From contig DJWS01000004.1 of the NCBI GenBank assembly GCA_002441585.1, forward strand, positions 1 through 64,000: a stretch of DNA of 64,000 nt, read 5' to 3'. This document shows positions 47,621 through 53,874 of the stretch, piece after piece. Made by a program: the position numbers and the translations under genes. Every line of letters begins with the position of its first letter. Positions within the stretch are counted from its first letter, which is position 1. This DNA is from Candidatus Saccharibacteria bacterium UBA6224 (GTDB lineage Bacteria; Patescibacteriota; Saccharimonadia; Saccharimonadales; UBA4665). The notes under the pieces are model-generated. The model did no database searches and was not told where the DNA came from. It saw only the letters and a program-made list of their open reading frames with translations.

Positions 47621-47661
47621 CTATCTAGGGGGCGAACAGTCTAGGGTCTTGGTCCTGGACC

Positions 47662-47695
47662 ATAAAAAATACCGCCCAGTGATGCGGACGGTATA
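47662..47695 (-). terminator. Terminator of the Hsp20 gene
   Basis: On the complement, ATACCGTCCG and CGGGCGGTAT-type arms form a stem followed by TTTTTTATG, just past the Hsp20 stop codon. Confidence 0.75.
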
Positions 47696-47715
47696 TTTGA
47701 TTGGTCGCAGACTGC

Positions 47716-48204
47716 CTAGAGGACCTGAATCTTCTTGACGGTGTCTTGCTTGACCTTGCCAAAGCTGATGGTAAGCACGCCATCCTTCAGAACAGCTTCG
47801 ATCTCCTCTTCCTTCACCGGTACGGGCAAAGCGATGGTGCGACTGAATTCACCCCAGTAACACTCCTGTAAGAAGTAATTCTCTACCCCGTCCTCGTTGC
47901 CGGCGCTCAGCGTGCCACGAATGGTCAGCTGGTTGTCTGAGATACTGACATCGAGGTCGCCCTTGTTGACGCCCGCTGTACGAGCCTTAACAACAAGCTT
48001 CTCCTTTGTCTCGAATACGTCGACTGCGAGCTGACCTGGCAGCTGAGCGTCTTCTTCGTCCCATTCATCAGCGGCGGAAACTGGTTGTTGTCCGTCGTCG
48101 TCGGCTGGTGCGGCCGTTCCTAGATCGTCGTCGCCTAAAAAGGCGGCCGTCAGTTCGTCCTCTTCTAGCAAGAGTTCGTCATCGCGATTGCGTCGCGCCA
48201 TCAT
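47716..48204 (-). CDS. Small heat shock protein Hsp20/alpha-crystallin
   Basis: A 162-residue chaperone that holds unfolding proteins. The N-terminal 60 residues are highly acidic (long Asp/Glu runs). The alpha-crystallin domain spans about 62-150 with LAVDVFETKEKLVVKARTAG, the later GVLTISFGK of the last strand, and a short C-terminal tail. GGAGGG precedes the ATG and a TATAAC box lies about 24 bases upstream. No CIRCE-type inverted repeat is visible in the 130-base gap to comF. Confidence 0.9.
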   Translation of the reverse strand: MMARRNRDDELLLEEDELTAAFLGDDDLGTAAPADDDGQQPVSAADEWDEEDAQLPGQLAVDVFETKEKLVVKARTAGVNKGDLDVSISDNQLTIRGTLSAGNEDGVENYFLQECYWGEFSRTIALPVPVKEEEIEAVLKDGVLTISFGKVKQDTVKKIQVL

Positions 48205-48335
48205 GTGTTACCCTCCAAAATTGTTATACCAAAAACGTTACTATTGCGTTTTTATGTTTATAACAGTATAGCTTAGTAATTAAGGTGTTCGCAACCTTTG
48301 AACACTTTATTTACAACACATTAATCACAACGTTT

Positions 48336-49001
48336 ATGTTTGAGTCAATTGTAGCATGGTATGCACCACATGTTTGCATCGGCTGTAACCGTCCGGGCGA
48401 TCTGTTATGTCTGGGGTGCCAGGAAGGTCTGCCAGCCGCCACCTCACGCTGTTATCGCTGCCGGGCACTGGCCGAATCAGGTCGGACGTGTGCGGCTTGC
48501 CGTCGTCAAAGTCCGCTCTATTCCGTCCGGGTGGTGACCGACTATGAGGGTGTGAGCAAAGATTTGGTCCGCAAGTTCAAATTTGATGGCGCCCGAGCTG
48601 CTGCCAGGCCGATTGCTCGCACGATGAACACTTTATTGTCTGACGACCAAGGGCTGCTGGTGCTGGTGCCCATCCCTACCGCTAGCAGCCGCCGCCGTCA
48701 CCGAGGGTTCGACCAGGCGCGCTTGATCGCTCGAGAGCTGGCAGCGCAATCGGGCTTCGATTACTCTCCCCTGCTCGGCCGCCTTGGCCAAACTCGCCAG
48801 GTCGGATCGACACGCCATCAGCGTTTGTTGCAACTCACGCACAGTTTTTATGTTCGAGGCAGCGCGAAACGGGTGACGGGCCAGCACATCATACTTGTAG
48901 ACGATGTTATGACAACCGGCGCGACTCTGGAGGCGGCCGCCGCGACACTGAAAGCCGCTGGCGCCAGACGAGTCGAGGCCATAGTCTTTGCCCGAGCCTA
49001 A
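48336..49001 (+). CDS. comF: ComF family phosphoribosyltransferase-like protein
   Basis: A 221-residue protein. The N-terminus has a zinc-binding cysteine cluster (CIGCNRPGDLLCLGC and CYRCRALAESGRTCAAC), and the C-terminal half is a phosphoribosyltransferase fold with the PRPP loop IILVDDVMTTGATLE near residues 184-198. RRRHRGFDQARLIARELA is the ComF signature. ComF takes part in DNA uptake in naturally competent bacteria, so its place beside a type IV pilin array is suggestive but not proof of competence. The start is probably ATG 48336; a GTG 17 codons earlier is possible. Confidence 0.9.
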   Translation: MFESIVAWYAPHVCIGCNRPGDLLCLGCQEGLPAATSRCYRCRALAESGRTCAACRRQSPLYSVRVVTDYEGVSKDLVRKFKFDGARAAARPIARTMNTLLSDDQGLLVLVPIPTASSRRRHRGFDQARLIARELAAQSGFDYSPLLGRLGQTRQVGSTRHQRLLQLTHSFYVRGSAKRVTGQHIILVDDVMTTGATLEAAAATLKAAGARRVEAIVFARA

Positions 49002-49005
49002 TCAT

Positions 49006-49034
49006 TTGGCTAACAACCCGTATACTGTTATAAT
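49006..49034 (+). promoter_or_regulatory. Promoter of tRNA-Ser(TGA)
   Basis: TTGGCT (-35, 49006-49011), a 17-base spacer and TATAAT (-10, 49029-49034) lead into CACCCCTGTTGCT. The same ACCCCTGTTGCT follows the -10-like box upstream of tRNA-Arg at 53418. Confidence 0.65.
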
Positions 49035-49054
49035 CACCCCTGTTGCTGCAACAT

Positions 49055-49144
49055 GGAAGGGTGTCCGAGTGGTCGATGGAAACGGTCTTGAAAACCGTCG
49101 TGCCGGCAACGGTACCGTGGGTTCGAATCCCACCCCTTCCGCCA
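49055..49144 (+). tRNA. tRNA-Ser (anticodon TGA)
   Basis: A 90-base class II tRNA with a 7-bp acceptor stem (GGAAGGG/CCCTTCC), a D-arm with TCCGAGTGGTC, anticodon loop CTTGAAA and a long variable arm. The T-loop TTCGAAT is standard and the CCA end is encoded. It reads UCA and related serine codons. Confidence 0.96.
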
Positions 49145-49175
49145 AATTGGGAAAGATGCATATGGGCGCAATTTG
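49142..49175 (+). terminator. Possible hairpin after tRNA-Ser(TGA)
   Basis: CCAAATTG and CAATTTGG form a perfect 8-bp inverted repeat with a 19-base loop, starting at the CCA end. There is no U-run, so it may be a processing or weak termination signal. Confidence 0.35.
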
Positions 49176-49273
49176 GGAATTATTTCAGACCAACAAATCC
49201 AATCCGATTTAAAGTAGAATCTTTAGGCTCAATCTGTTACACTTGCCGGTGTTACCGATTGTTCAAAGCAGAT

Positions 49274-49306
49274 TTTCGAACCAAGGAGCAAGGCGACTGT
49301 TCGAAA
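49274..49306 (+). repeat. Inverted repeat in the tRNA-Ser(GCT) 5' leader
   Basis: TTTCGAAC and GTTCGAAA form a perfect 8-bp inverted repeat with a 17-base spacer, 40 bases before the tRNA. The tRNA-Arg gene also has a hairpin in its leader (53521-53538), and both tRNAs are directly preceded by CGACGAG. Confidence 0.5.
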
Positions 49307-49346
49307 GTCTGAGAAGAAGCGCGGCGCCAAGCTAGCCAGCCGACGA

Positions 49347-49439
49347 GGAGAGGTACCCAAGTGGCTGAAGGGGACGGTTTGCTAAATCGTTAGAGGGGCG
49401 AGAGTCCCTGCGAGGGTTCGAATCCCTCTCTCTCCGCCA
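49347..49439 (+). tRNA. tRNA-Ser (anticodon GCT)
   Basis: A 93-base class II tRNA with acceptor GGAGAGG/TCTCTCC (one G-U pair), D-arm CCCAAGTGGCTGAAG, anticodon stem-loop ACGGT-TTGCTAA-ATCGT, a long variable arm and an encoded CCA. It reads AGC and AGU. The final 30 bases are nearly identical to those of the tRNA-Ser(CGA) at 52598. Confidence 0.96.
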
Positions 49440-49446
49440 AAATAAG

Positions 49447-49475
49447 AAGACCCACGAAGTGTGGTCTTTTTATTT
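49447..49475 (+). terminator. Terminator of tRNA-Ser(GCT)
   Basis: AAGACCCAC and GTGTGGTCTT pair around a GAA loop with one bulge, followed by TTTTATTTT. It starts eight bases after the CCA end. Confidence 0.75.
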
Positions 49476-49479
49476 TGGC

Positions 49480-49796
49480 GGTAAAAGGGGTTCGAACGCG
49501 AGCGACAGTGGCGCTCAGCCGCACGAAGCCTGGCGACCATGGGAGCCAGGTTGACCGAAGGTCAAGGTCGAATCTCCTGTTACGAGGCTAAGAAAACCCC
49601 CGTCGGGTCTTTTTGTTTGGCTCTGGTTTGAGGGATACGAACCCGGCAAGTGAGCAAAGCGAACGAAGGGTTCGGTGTAGCGAGGACGCGCGGAGAAGCT
49701 TGCTTCGAGCACGCTGCAGCGGAAAAGGCCGAACGCTTCCTCCTGTCAGCAAACAACCAGCTGCATGCTCATATTTTCGAAAATGCCTCATCCGTG
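49480..49796. other. Gene-free stretch with tRNA-associated repeats
   Basis: About 320 bases without a credible gene. It contains a T-loop-like GGGTTCGAAC (near 49488), a second terminator-like AAAACCCCCGTCGGGTCTTTTT (near 49593-49613), the 109-bp inverted-repeat copy (49615-49723) and GCAGCGGAAAAGGCCGAA (about 49717-49734). The last recurs downstream of tRNA-Arg at about 53818. Confidence 0.6.
49615..49723 (+). repeat. 109-bp inverted repeat, left copy
   Basis: Read on the plus strand, this segment matches the minus strand of 52459-52567 with five mismatches in 109 bases by my alignment. It includes the blocks GGGATACGAACCCGGC and GAACGAAGGGTTCGG and a small hairpin GAAGC-TT-GCTTC. Each copy lies directly behind a terminator downstream of a tRNA-Ser gene. 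Confidence 0.9.
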
Positions 49797-49802
49797 TACA
49801 AT
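49797..49802 (+). promoter_or_regulatory. -10 box TACAAT seven bases before a start codon (leaderless)
   Basis: TACAAT, seven bases, then ATG 49810, with no Shine-Dalgarno site. It sets the start of the following membrane protein 15 codons inside the longest frame. Confidence 0.55.
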
Positions 49803-49809
49803 ATCGCTT

Positions 49810-50430
49810 ATGGATGGGGATAAGAACGACAGTCAAATTGCGCCCGAACAGAGTGAAAATACCGCTGAGTCGGCTAAAATGACCCAGCCGGAAGCCCCCC
49901 AGCAATCTCCCGCGCAAACGCTGAGCGAGCCCGAGGCCAACCCAGGCTTGCCCGAACCGTCACTTGCCAGCGGCCAGGTGGTGACGTGGGTTGCCTCGGA
50001 GTTCATAGCCCATACCAAAACCATCGGCTGGTATGCCGCCCTTTTCGTCGTAACCATCGTTTTTGCTGCCGCAGTCTGGTTTTTGACCAAAGACATGGTG
50101 GCTACGGTCGTGATCGTATTCGCCGGATTGCTGTTTGGCACTTACGCAGCCCGCAAGCCTAGGCAAATCAACTACGCGCTTGACGGTCGAACTCTCACTG
50201 TCGGACAACGCTCCCATCCGCTCAACGAATTCCGTTCTTATACCATAGTGCCCGAAGGTGCGTTCTCGAGCATCATGCTCATGCCGCTCCAACGGTTCGG
50301 CTTGATAACTACGATTTACTTTGATCCCCAGGACGAGGCCGCCATCGTCGATATACTTAGCCATCGCCTGCCCCACGAAGAGCGCAAGCCGGATGCTATC
50401 GACCGCGTGTTGCGGCGCATCAGGTTCTAG
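49810..50430 (+). CDS. Membrane protein with N-terminal disordered region, unknown function
   Basis: 206 residues. The first 55 are Glu/Pro/Ser/Gln-rich and probably disordered. Two helices follow at about 72-92 and 97-112 with a tight turn, then a cytoplasmic-looking domain of about 90 residues (YALDGRTLTVGQRSHPLNEF and following) that could be a PH-like beta fold. Proteins of this design are common hypothetical genes in Patescibacteria. A leaderless start at 49810 is favoured by the TACAAT spacing. A terminator follows the stop. Confidence 0.7.
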   Translation: MDGDKNDSQIAPEQSENTAESAKMTQPEAPQQSPAQTLSEPEANPGLPEPSLASGQVVTWVASEFIAHTKTIGWYAALFVVTIVFAAAVWFLTKDMVATVVIVFAGLLFGTYAARKPRQINYALDGRTLTVGQRSHPLNEFRSYTIVPEGAFSSIMLMPLQRFGLITTIYFDPQDEAAIVDILSHRLPHEERKPDAIDRVLRRIRF

Positions 50431-50449
50431 CCCGGAACATCAATTAAAA

Positions 50450-50477
50450 ATAGAGCCACCGATGAGGGTGGCTCTAT
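50450..50477 (-). terminator. Bidirectional terminator
   Basis: ATAGAGCCACC and GGTGGCTCTAT form an 11-bp stem around a short loop. On the minus strand it is followed by TTTTTAATT, so it mainly serves the 40-residue gene ending at 50505. On the plus strand the T-run is missing. Confidence 0.75.
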
Positions 50478-50504
50478 GCCTGTGGTACAAGGCGCCTGAA
50501 TTAT

Positions 50505-50627
50505 CTAGTGGTACCGTGCTTCTTTTGCATTGAGCTTTCGCTCCATGCGACTCACAAACCGCTTGCGCCGATCGCGGTCGTCCCACTTGTCAAATGTTTC
50601 CATCAATTCGTCTTCGTCGTATGACAT
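50505..50627 (-). CDS. Charged 40-residue microprotein, unknown function
   Basis: A 40-codon gene with an excellent ribosome site (AAAGGAGG, nine bases before the ATG at 50627) and a strong terminator behind it. The product is highly charged, with an acidic first third (MSYDEDELMETFDKWDD) and a basic helical remainder (DRRKRFVSRMERKLNAKEAR). It has no membrane segment or Cys. I recognise no family; the character suggests an RNA, ribosome or protein adaptor. It is transcribed away from the brkB gene. Confidence 0.65.
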   Translation of the reverse strand: MSYDEDELMETFDKWDDRDRRKRFVSRMERKLNAKEARYH

Positions 50628-50746
50628 GTTGCTAGCCCTCCTTTTTAAGCTAGTACTAGTAGTATGCCGACAATGGTTATGGGTCGCAGTGAAATTTTAC
50701 ATAAGCGTTGTCGGTCGTGGCATAGGCAGGCCGGCGGATTGTCGGT

Positions 50747-50752
50747 TACAAT
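50747..50752 (+). promoter_or_regulatory. -10 box TACAAT six bases before the brkB-like start
   Basis: TACAAT, then GAGGAA, then ATG 50759. GAGGAA may serve as a ribosome site only if transcription starts upstream; otherwise the mRNA is leaderless. Confidence 0.45.
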
Positions 50753-50758
50753 GAGGAA

Positions 50759-51733
50759 ATGAATGTCATTCAGCGAACAATCGCGTGGTTTGATGAGTAC
50801 CAGCGTCGTCACGGCTTTGTCGGTTTCCCGCTGGCCGTGTTTAAAAAATATGGCGACGACGAGGCCGGGCACCAGGCGGCGCTGCTGGCCTACTATGCTT
50901 TCTTGTCGATATTCCCGCTACTACTAGTGCTGACCTCTGTTTTGAAATTATTGGTTCGGAATAATGATGAGCTCAGGCTAAGGATTATCGAGAATGCAAC
51001 GACGTACTTCCCGATCGTGGGCAATGAGTTGCAGCGAAACGTGCATGGATTGGGTACCAGCGGCATCGCTTTCATCGTGGGGCTAGTGCTGGCCTTATTC
51101 GGTGCTCGTGGCGTGGCTGACGCGCTACGTGGTGGTATAAATCATGTCTGGCAGATTCCGTATGTACGTCGTAGCGGCTTTCCGCGTGCTTTGCTCCAGA
51201 GCTTTGGCAGCATCGCCATTGGCGGCGCAGGTTTGATGTTAGCGCCGATTATATCCGGTTATGCTGTCAGCTTGGGTGGCCACGGTTGGCTGGCTCGCAC
51301 CATCGCCCTCTTGATAACGGTTGGTATCTTGTATGGCATGTTCCTGGCATTGGTGCGCATCGCCCTGCCCGTTCGGGTGCCACTGCGGGATTTGCGGCCA
51401 GCAGCCGCCCTAGCGGCGATTGGTCTGACCACCCTGCAGATTGTCGGTGGTTTCATCCTGACGCGCCAACTACAACACCTGAACGACTTGTATGGCACTT
51501 TCGCCCTCGTGCTAGGACTACTGTATTGGCTCTATCTCCAATCACAAATATTGTTCTACGCCTTCGAAGTGGCATCGGTCCGCGCCCTCAAGCTCTGGCC
51601 ACGTTCCATTGATCAGCAAAAACTGACCGAACAGGATCACCGGGCATTTCGGCTGTACGCCCGGCGCAATCGTTATCATGATGATGCGCACGTGCACATT
51701 AGACGGCACAGGTTCCGCCGCGACTCCGACTGA
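50759..51733 (+). CDS. YihY/BrkB-family membrane protein
   Basis: A 324-residue integral membrane protein of the YihY/BrkB (UPF0761) family, conserved and of debated function, with proposed transport or envelope roles. The N-terminus has FGDDEAGHQAALLAYYAFLS near residues 28-47, the family hallmark, followed by FPLLLVLTSVLKLL. Six helices are visible, and LYGTFALVLGLLYWLYLQSQ near 243-262 is the second conserved segment. The C-terminal 50 residues are charged and His/Arg-rich. It converges on the minus-strand 89-residue gene with no gap. Confidence 0.93.
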   Translation: MNVIQRTIAWFDEYQRRHGFVGFPLAVFKKYGDDEAGHQAALLAYYAFLSIFPLLLVLTSVLKLLVRNNDELRLRIIENATTYFPIVGNELQRNVHGLGTSGIAFIVGLVLALFGARGVADALRGGINHVWQIPYVRRSGFPRALLQSFGSIAIGGAGLMLAPIISGYAVSLGGHGWLARTIALLITVGILYGMFLALVRIALPVRVPLRDLRPAAALAAIGLTTLQIVGGFILTRQLQHLNDLYGTFALVLGLLYWLYLQSQILFYAFEVASVRALKLWPRSIDQQKLTEQDHRAFRLYARRNRYHDDAHVHIRRHRFRRDSD

Positions 51734-52003
51734 TTAGCTCTTGATTTCGCGCCACACCGTGAAGGCGGTGAGGGCAAACAGTGAACCGACGAACATCCAG
51801 CTTAGACCCTGCCAACCGAAGGGTGTGGCATGGTTCAGGCTAGCTGAGAATAGTGAATAAAGGGCCAGGCCAAAAATCGAGCCGACAAAGCTCCATACAA
51901 CAACCGGGCCTAAAGCGTTGTGTATCTTGGCCCATATCGTTACGACACCCGTCATGAGACCCGTAAAGGCCGCCACTAGGGCAATATCCCACATAGCATG
52001 CAT
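51734..52003 (-). CDS. Small three-helix membrane protein, unknown function
   Basis: An 89-residue protein with three hydrophobic segments (about residues 5-24, 33-53 and 64-83) and short polar links. The segment NHATPFGWQGLSWMFVGSLF may lie at the outside. Its shape recalls half of a small transporter, but no family signature is visible. The ATG at 52003 follows the 30-residue ORF stop by three bases, so it is the last gene of a three-gene microprotein operon. Confidence 0.6.
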   Translation of the reverse strand: MHAMWDIALVAAFTGLMTGVVTIWAKIHNALGPVVVWSFVGSIFGLALYSLFSASLNHATPFGWQGLSWMFVGSLFALTAFTVWREIKS

Positions 52004-52006
52004 CCC

Positions 52007-52099
52007 CTAGTATTCGAGATACTTTCGCCACCAATTATTAGTAGCATCCCGGGAGGATGTATCTTGTGGTTGGTGTGATGATTCTGGTGCGTGTCGCAT
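52007..52099 (-). CDS. 30-residue microprotein, unknown function
   Basis: A 30-codon gene with AAAGGAGG four bases before the ATG at 52099. The product is polar at the front (His, Gln, Ser) and ends in NNWWRKYLEY, a Trp-rich helix-like tail. It lies between a 26-residue ORF and the three-helix protein on the same strand. No homology is recognised. The strong ribosome site and position make coding likely. Confidence 0.6.
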   Translation of the reverse strand: MRHAPESSHQPQDTSSRDATNNWWRKYLEY

Positions 52100-52156
52100 A
52101 GAACCTCCTTTAAGTGTTAGTTTGTGCGTTGCGCCCGGGTGGCGGCGCGGTACCGG

Positions 52157-52237
52157 CTACTGCTCGTTGAAACTCAGGTCTGGGTTGAGGAAAATATCTT
52201 CGATCTGCTGGGGTTCGGTCAGCGTCTTTCGTGGCAT
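52157..52237 (-). CDS. 26-residue microprotein, unknown function
   Basis: A 26-codon gene with GAGGAGG four bases before the ATG at 52237 and a TATACT box about 25 bases further upstream. The product starts MPRKTLTEPQQIEDIF and has no membrane segment. It seems to be the first gene of an operon with the 30- and 89-residue genes. Function is unknown; it might be a leader peptide. Confidence 0.55.
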   Translation of the reverse strand: MPRKTLTEPQQIEDIFLNPDLSFNEQ

Positions 52238-52261
52238 ACGGCCTCCTCTGTTACGACTAAC

Positions 52262-52267
52262 AGTATA
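52262..52267 (-). promoter_or_regulatory. -10 box TATACT of the microprotein operon
   Basis: TATACT on the complement, about 25 bases upstream of ATG 52237, leaves a short leader with the GAGGAGG site. Confidence 0.5.
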
Positions 52268-52269
52268 TG

Positions 52270-52458
52270 TACACATGGAATGGTTGGCTGCATGATTTTT
52301 TACACGGACATAATTTGATGATTCGGCAAAATTAATTCGTTGGTGGGCGGTGCCGCTATAGAGGGATTCGCCTCACCTGGCGAGCCCAAAAATGCGCTGC
52401 TGGGGTGACCCAGTTTGGCGCCCCCATCCGGAGAGAGGGATATCGCACTTCGTGCTCT
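52270..52458. other. Gene-free stretch with tRNA-like fragments
   Basis: No gene is seen. On the minus strand two pieces resemble the tRNA-Ser 3' end: ATCCCTCTCTCCG (near 52430-52445) and GAATCCCTCTATAGCG (near 52357-52372), the second leading into CCGCCCACCA. They may be remnants of tRNA 3' ends. Confidence 0.45.
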
Positions 52459-52567
52459 TCCACTGCGGCGTGCTCGAAGCAAGCTTCTGTGCGCGTCCTC
52501 GCTACACCGAACCCTTCGTTCGCTTTGCTCACTTGCCGGGTTCGTATCCCTCGAACCAGAGCCAAAC
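52459..52567 (-). repeat. 109-bp inverted repeat, right copy
   Basis: The minus strand here matches 49615-49723 with five mismatches. It lies behind the terminator of tRNA-Ser(CGA), mirroring the left copy behind tRNA-Ser(GCT). Confidence 0.9.
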
Positions 52568-52595
52568 AAAAAGCCCGCGGTAGCGGGCATTTTTG
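52568..52595. terminator. Terminator of tRNA-Ser(CGA), bidirectional
   Basis: GCCCGC and GCGGGC with a four-base loop have an A-run on the left and a T-run on the right, so it works on both strands. It directly follows the tRNA 3' end on the minus strand. Confidence 0.85.
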
Positions 52596-52597
52596 TT

Positions 52598-52687
52598 TGG
52601 CGGAGAGAGAGGGATTCGAACCCTCGGTACCGTTGCCGGCACACTGCTTTTCGAGAGCAGCACCTTCAACCACTCGGTCATCTCTCC
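52598..52687 (-). tRNA. tRNA-Ser (anticodon CGA)
   Basis: A 90-base class II tRNA on the minus strand with acceptor GGAGAGA, D-arm GACCGAGTGGTTGAAG, anticodon stem-loop CTGCT-CTCGAAA-AGCAG, a long variable arm and an encoded CCA. It reads UCG. Its variable arm matches tRNA-Ser(TGA) and its T-arm and 3' end match tRNA-Ser(GCT). Confidence 0.96.
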
Positions 52688-52810
52688 AAAATATGTAGTT
52701 ACTTGAGAACGCTCAACATTATATCTGTTATCGGTATTAAACAAAAGATAAGCATTTTAGATCGAACTGTAGTAGAATGTGCGTAGAAATTTAATCCTTA
52801 GGGGGTGGTC

Positions 52811-53368
52811 ATGGCTAAAAAACCAACTAAATCGTCAGCGCGGGCACTAGTAGATAAGGTTCTCATCCTGTGTGGCGTCGTCGCGACAGTAGCGTTCTTC
52901 GCTATCGGGGGTCTGGCATGGTGGGCGTCGTCGTTCATCACTACCCAGGTGCATGATCAGCTGACGGCCCAGAAGATTTACTTCCCTCCTAAAGGTAGCC
53001 CGGCACTCGATCCAACCGAGTTCCCAACCCTTCAGCAATACGGTGGCCAGATAGTTGATAACGCACCCAAGGCCAAGGCTTACGCTGACGAATATATCGG
53101 TGCACACCTAAAGCAGGTAGCCAACGGTAAAACTTACTCCGAAGTGAGCACAGAGGCTCGGGCAAACCCGACCAACCAGGCCCTTCAGCAACAAAAGACC
53201 ACGCTATTCCAGGGCGAGACCCTGCGTGGTCTGCTGCTTGGTAACGCCTATGCCTTCGGTACCATCGGTGATATTGCCGGTGCCGCAGCCGTGGTTTCCT
53301 TTGCTGCCGGCGTGACAATGCTAATATTGGTCGTCCTTGGCTGGCGCCACTTGCGCTCAGTCGCCTAA
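52811..53368 (+). CDS. Two-helix membrane protein resembling actinobacterial LigA-annotated proteins
   Basis: 185 residues: a basic N-terminus, a helix at about 17-40, an outside domain of about 100 residues with LTAQKIYFPPKGSP near 52-65 and QIVDNAPKAKAYADEYIGAH near 80-100, and a second helix at about 150-175. This matches the layout of actinobacterial membrane proteins often mislabelled 'aromatic ring-opening dioxygenase LigA', which have no dioxygenase fold. True function is unknown. The ATG at 52811 follows AGGGGGTGG; a GTG two codons earlier is less likely. TAGAAT lies about 40 bases upstream. Confidence 0.7.
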   Translation: MAKKPTKSSARALVDKVLILCGVVATVAFFAIGGLAWWASSFITTQVHDQLTAQKIYFPPKGSPALDPTEFPTLQQYGGQIVDNAPKAKAYADEYIGAHLKQVANGKTYSEVSTEARANPTNQALQQQKTTLFQGETLRGLLLGNAYAFGTIGDIAGAAAVVSFAAGVTMLILVVLGWRHLRSVA

Positions 53369-53388
53369 TCCATAAATACGGTCCTACT

Positions 53389-53420
53389 ACACACTAGCCT
53401 TTCTTGGGCTAGTGTGTTAA
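53389..53420 (+). terminator. Terminator after the two-helix membrane protein gene
   Basis: ACACACTAGCC and GGCTAGTGTGT form an 11-bp stem with a seven-base loop, followed by TAATATT. The tail overlaps the -10-like box of the tRNA-Arg unit. Confidence 0.8.
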
Positions 53421-53440
53421 TATTACCCCTGTTGCTCGTT
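53418..53440 (+). promoter_or_regulatory. Likely -10 and start region of the tRNA-Arg unit
   Basis: TAATAT followed by TACCCCTGTTGCT repeats the arrangement TATAATCACCCCTGTTGCT before tRNA-Ser(TGA). It would give a leader of about 130 bases, containing the hairpin TTTTGTC-GTAA-GACAAAA at 53521-53538. Confidence 0.45.
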
Positions 53441-53564
53441 TGGCAATTAACCCGAAATTGGAAACCAAGCCGTAGGTTGTTTACGATTTTGAGAAGAGGA
53501 ACATAGTCGTGGGCCGAAGCTTTTGTCGTAAGACAAAACGAGGCAGCGGCGCGAGTTCCGACGA

Positions 53565-53641
53565 GCACCTGTAGCTCAGCTGGATAGAGCGTTGGCTTGC
53601 GGAGCCAAAGGTCGTAGGTTCGAATCCTGCCAGGTGTACCA
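53565..53641 (+). tRNA. tRNA-Arg (anticodon GCG)
   Basis: A 77-base tRNA with acceptor GCACCTG/CAGGTGT (G1-T72 wobble), D-loop with A20 (an arginine identity element), anticodon stem-loop TTGGC-TTGCGGA-GCCAA, T-loop TTCGAAT, discriminator A and encoded CCA. The anticodon reads GCG, which decodes CGC and CGU directly; most bacteria use ACG (inosine) for these codons. Confidence 0.92.
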
Positions 53642-53676
53642 AAACAAACACCCCTCGTTAGAGGGGTGTTTGTTTT
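53642..53676 (+). terminator. Terminator of tRNA-Arg
   Basis: AACAAACACCCCTC and GAGGGGTGTTTGTT form a long stem around GTTA, followed by TTGG. It begins at the CCA end. Confidence 0.85.
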
Positions 53677-53874
53677 GGCCTTGCAAGACTCTGACCTACG
53701 ACCAGAGATTTTCCAAAGGAAAATATCGTAGGTCGTCGGTTCGTACAGGAGTGAGCGTGCAGGTGCTTGCACCGAAAAGCGAGCTCCGTGCAGCGAAGCG
53801 CATCCTGCCAGCCCGGCCGCAGCGGAAAAGGCCGAAGGCCGCTATCCTGCCAGGCGTACTAATAAGTACCGGAC
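53677..53874. repeat. tRNA-Arg 3'-end fragments and small hairpins downstream of the tRNA
   Basis: About 200 bases without a gene. GGTCGTCGGTTCGTA (near 53733-53747) resembles the tRNA-Arg T-arm 5' half. ATCCTGCCAG occurs twice more (near 53803 and 53841), the second continuing as GCGTAC like the tRNA end. Between them lie small hairpins (GGTGC-TT-GCACC; GGCC-GAA-GGCC) and GCAGCGGAAAAGGCCGAA, also found near 49717. Confidence 0.55.

Noticed and set aside
48205..48335. CIRCE or other heat-shock operator before hsp20
   Set aside because: No TTAGCACTC-N9-GAGTGCTAA-like inverted repeat is visible.
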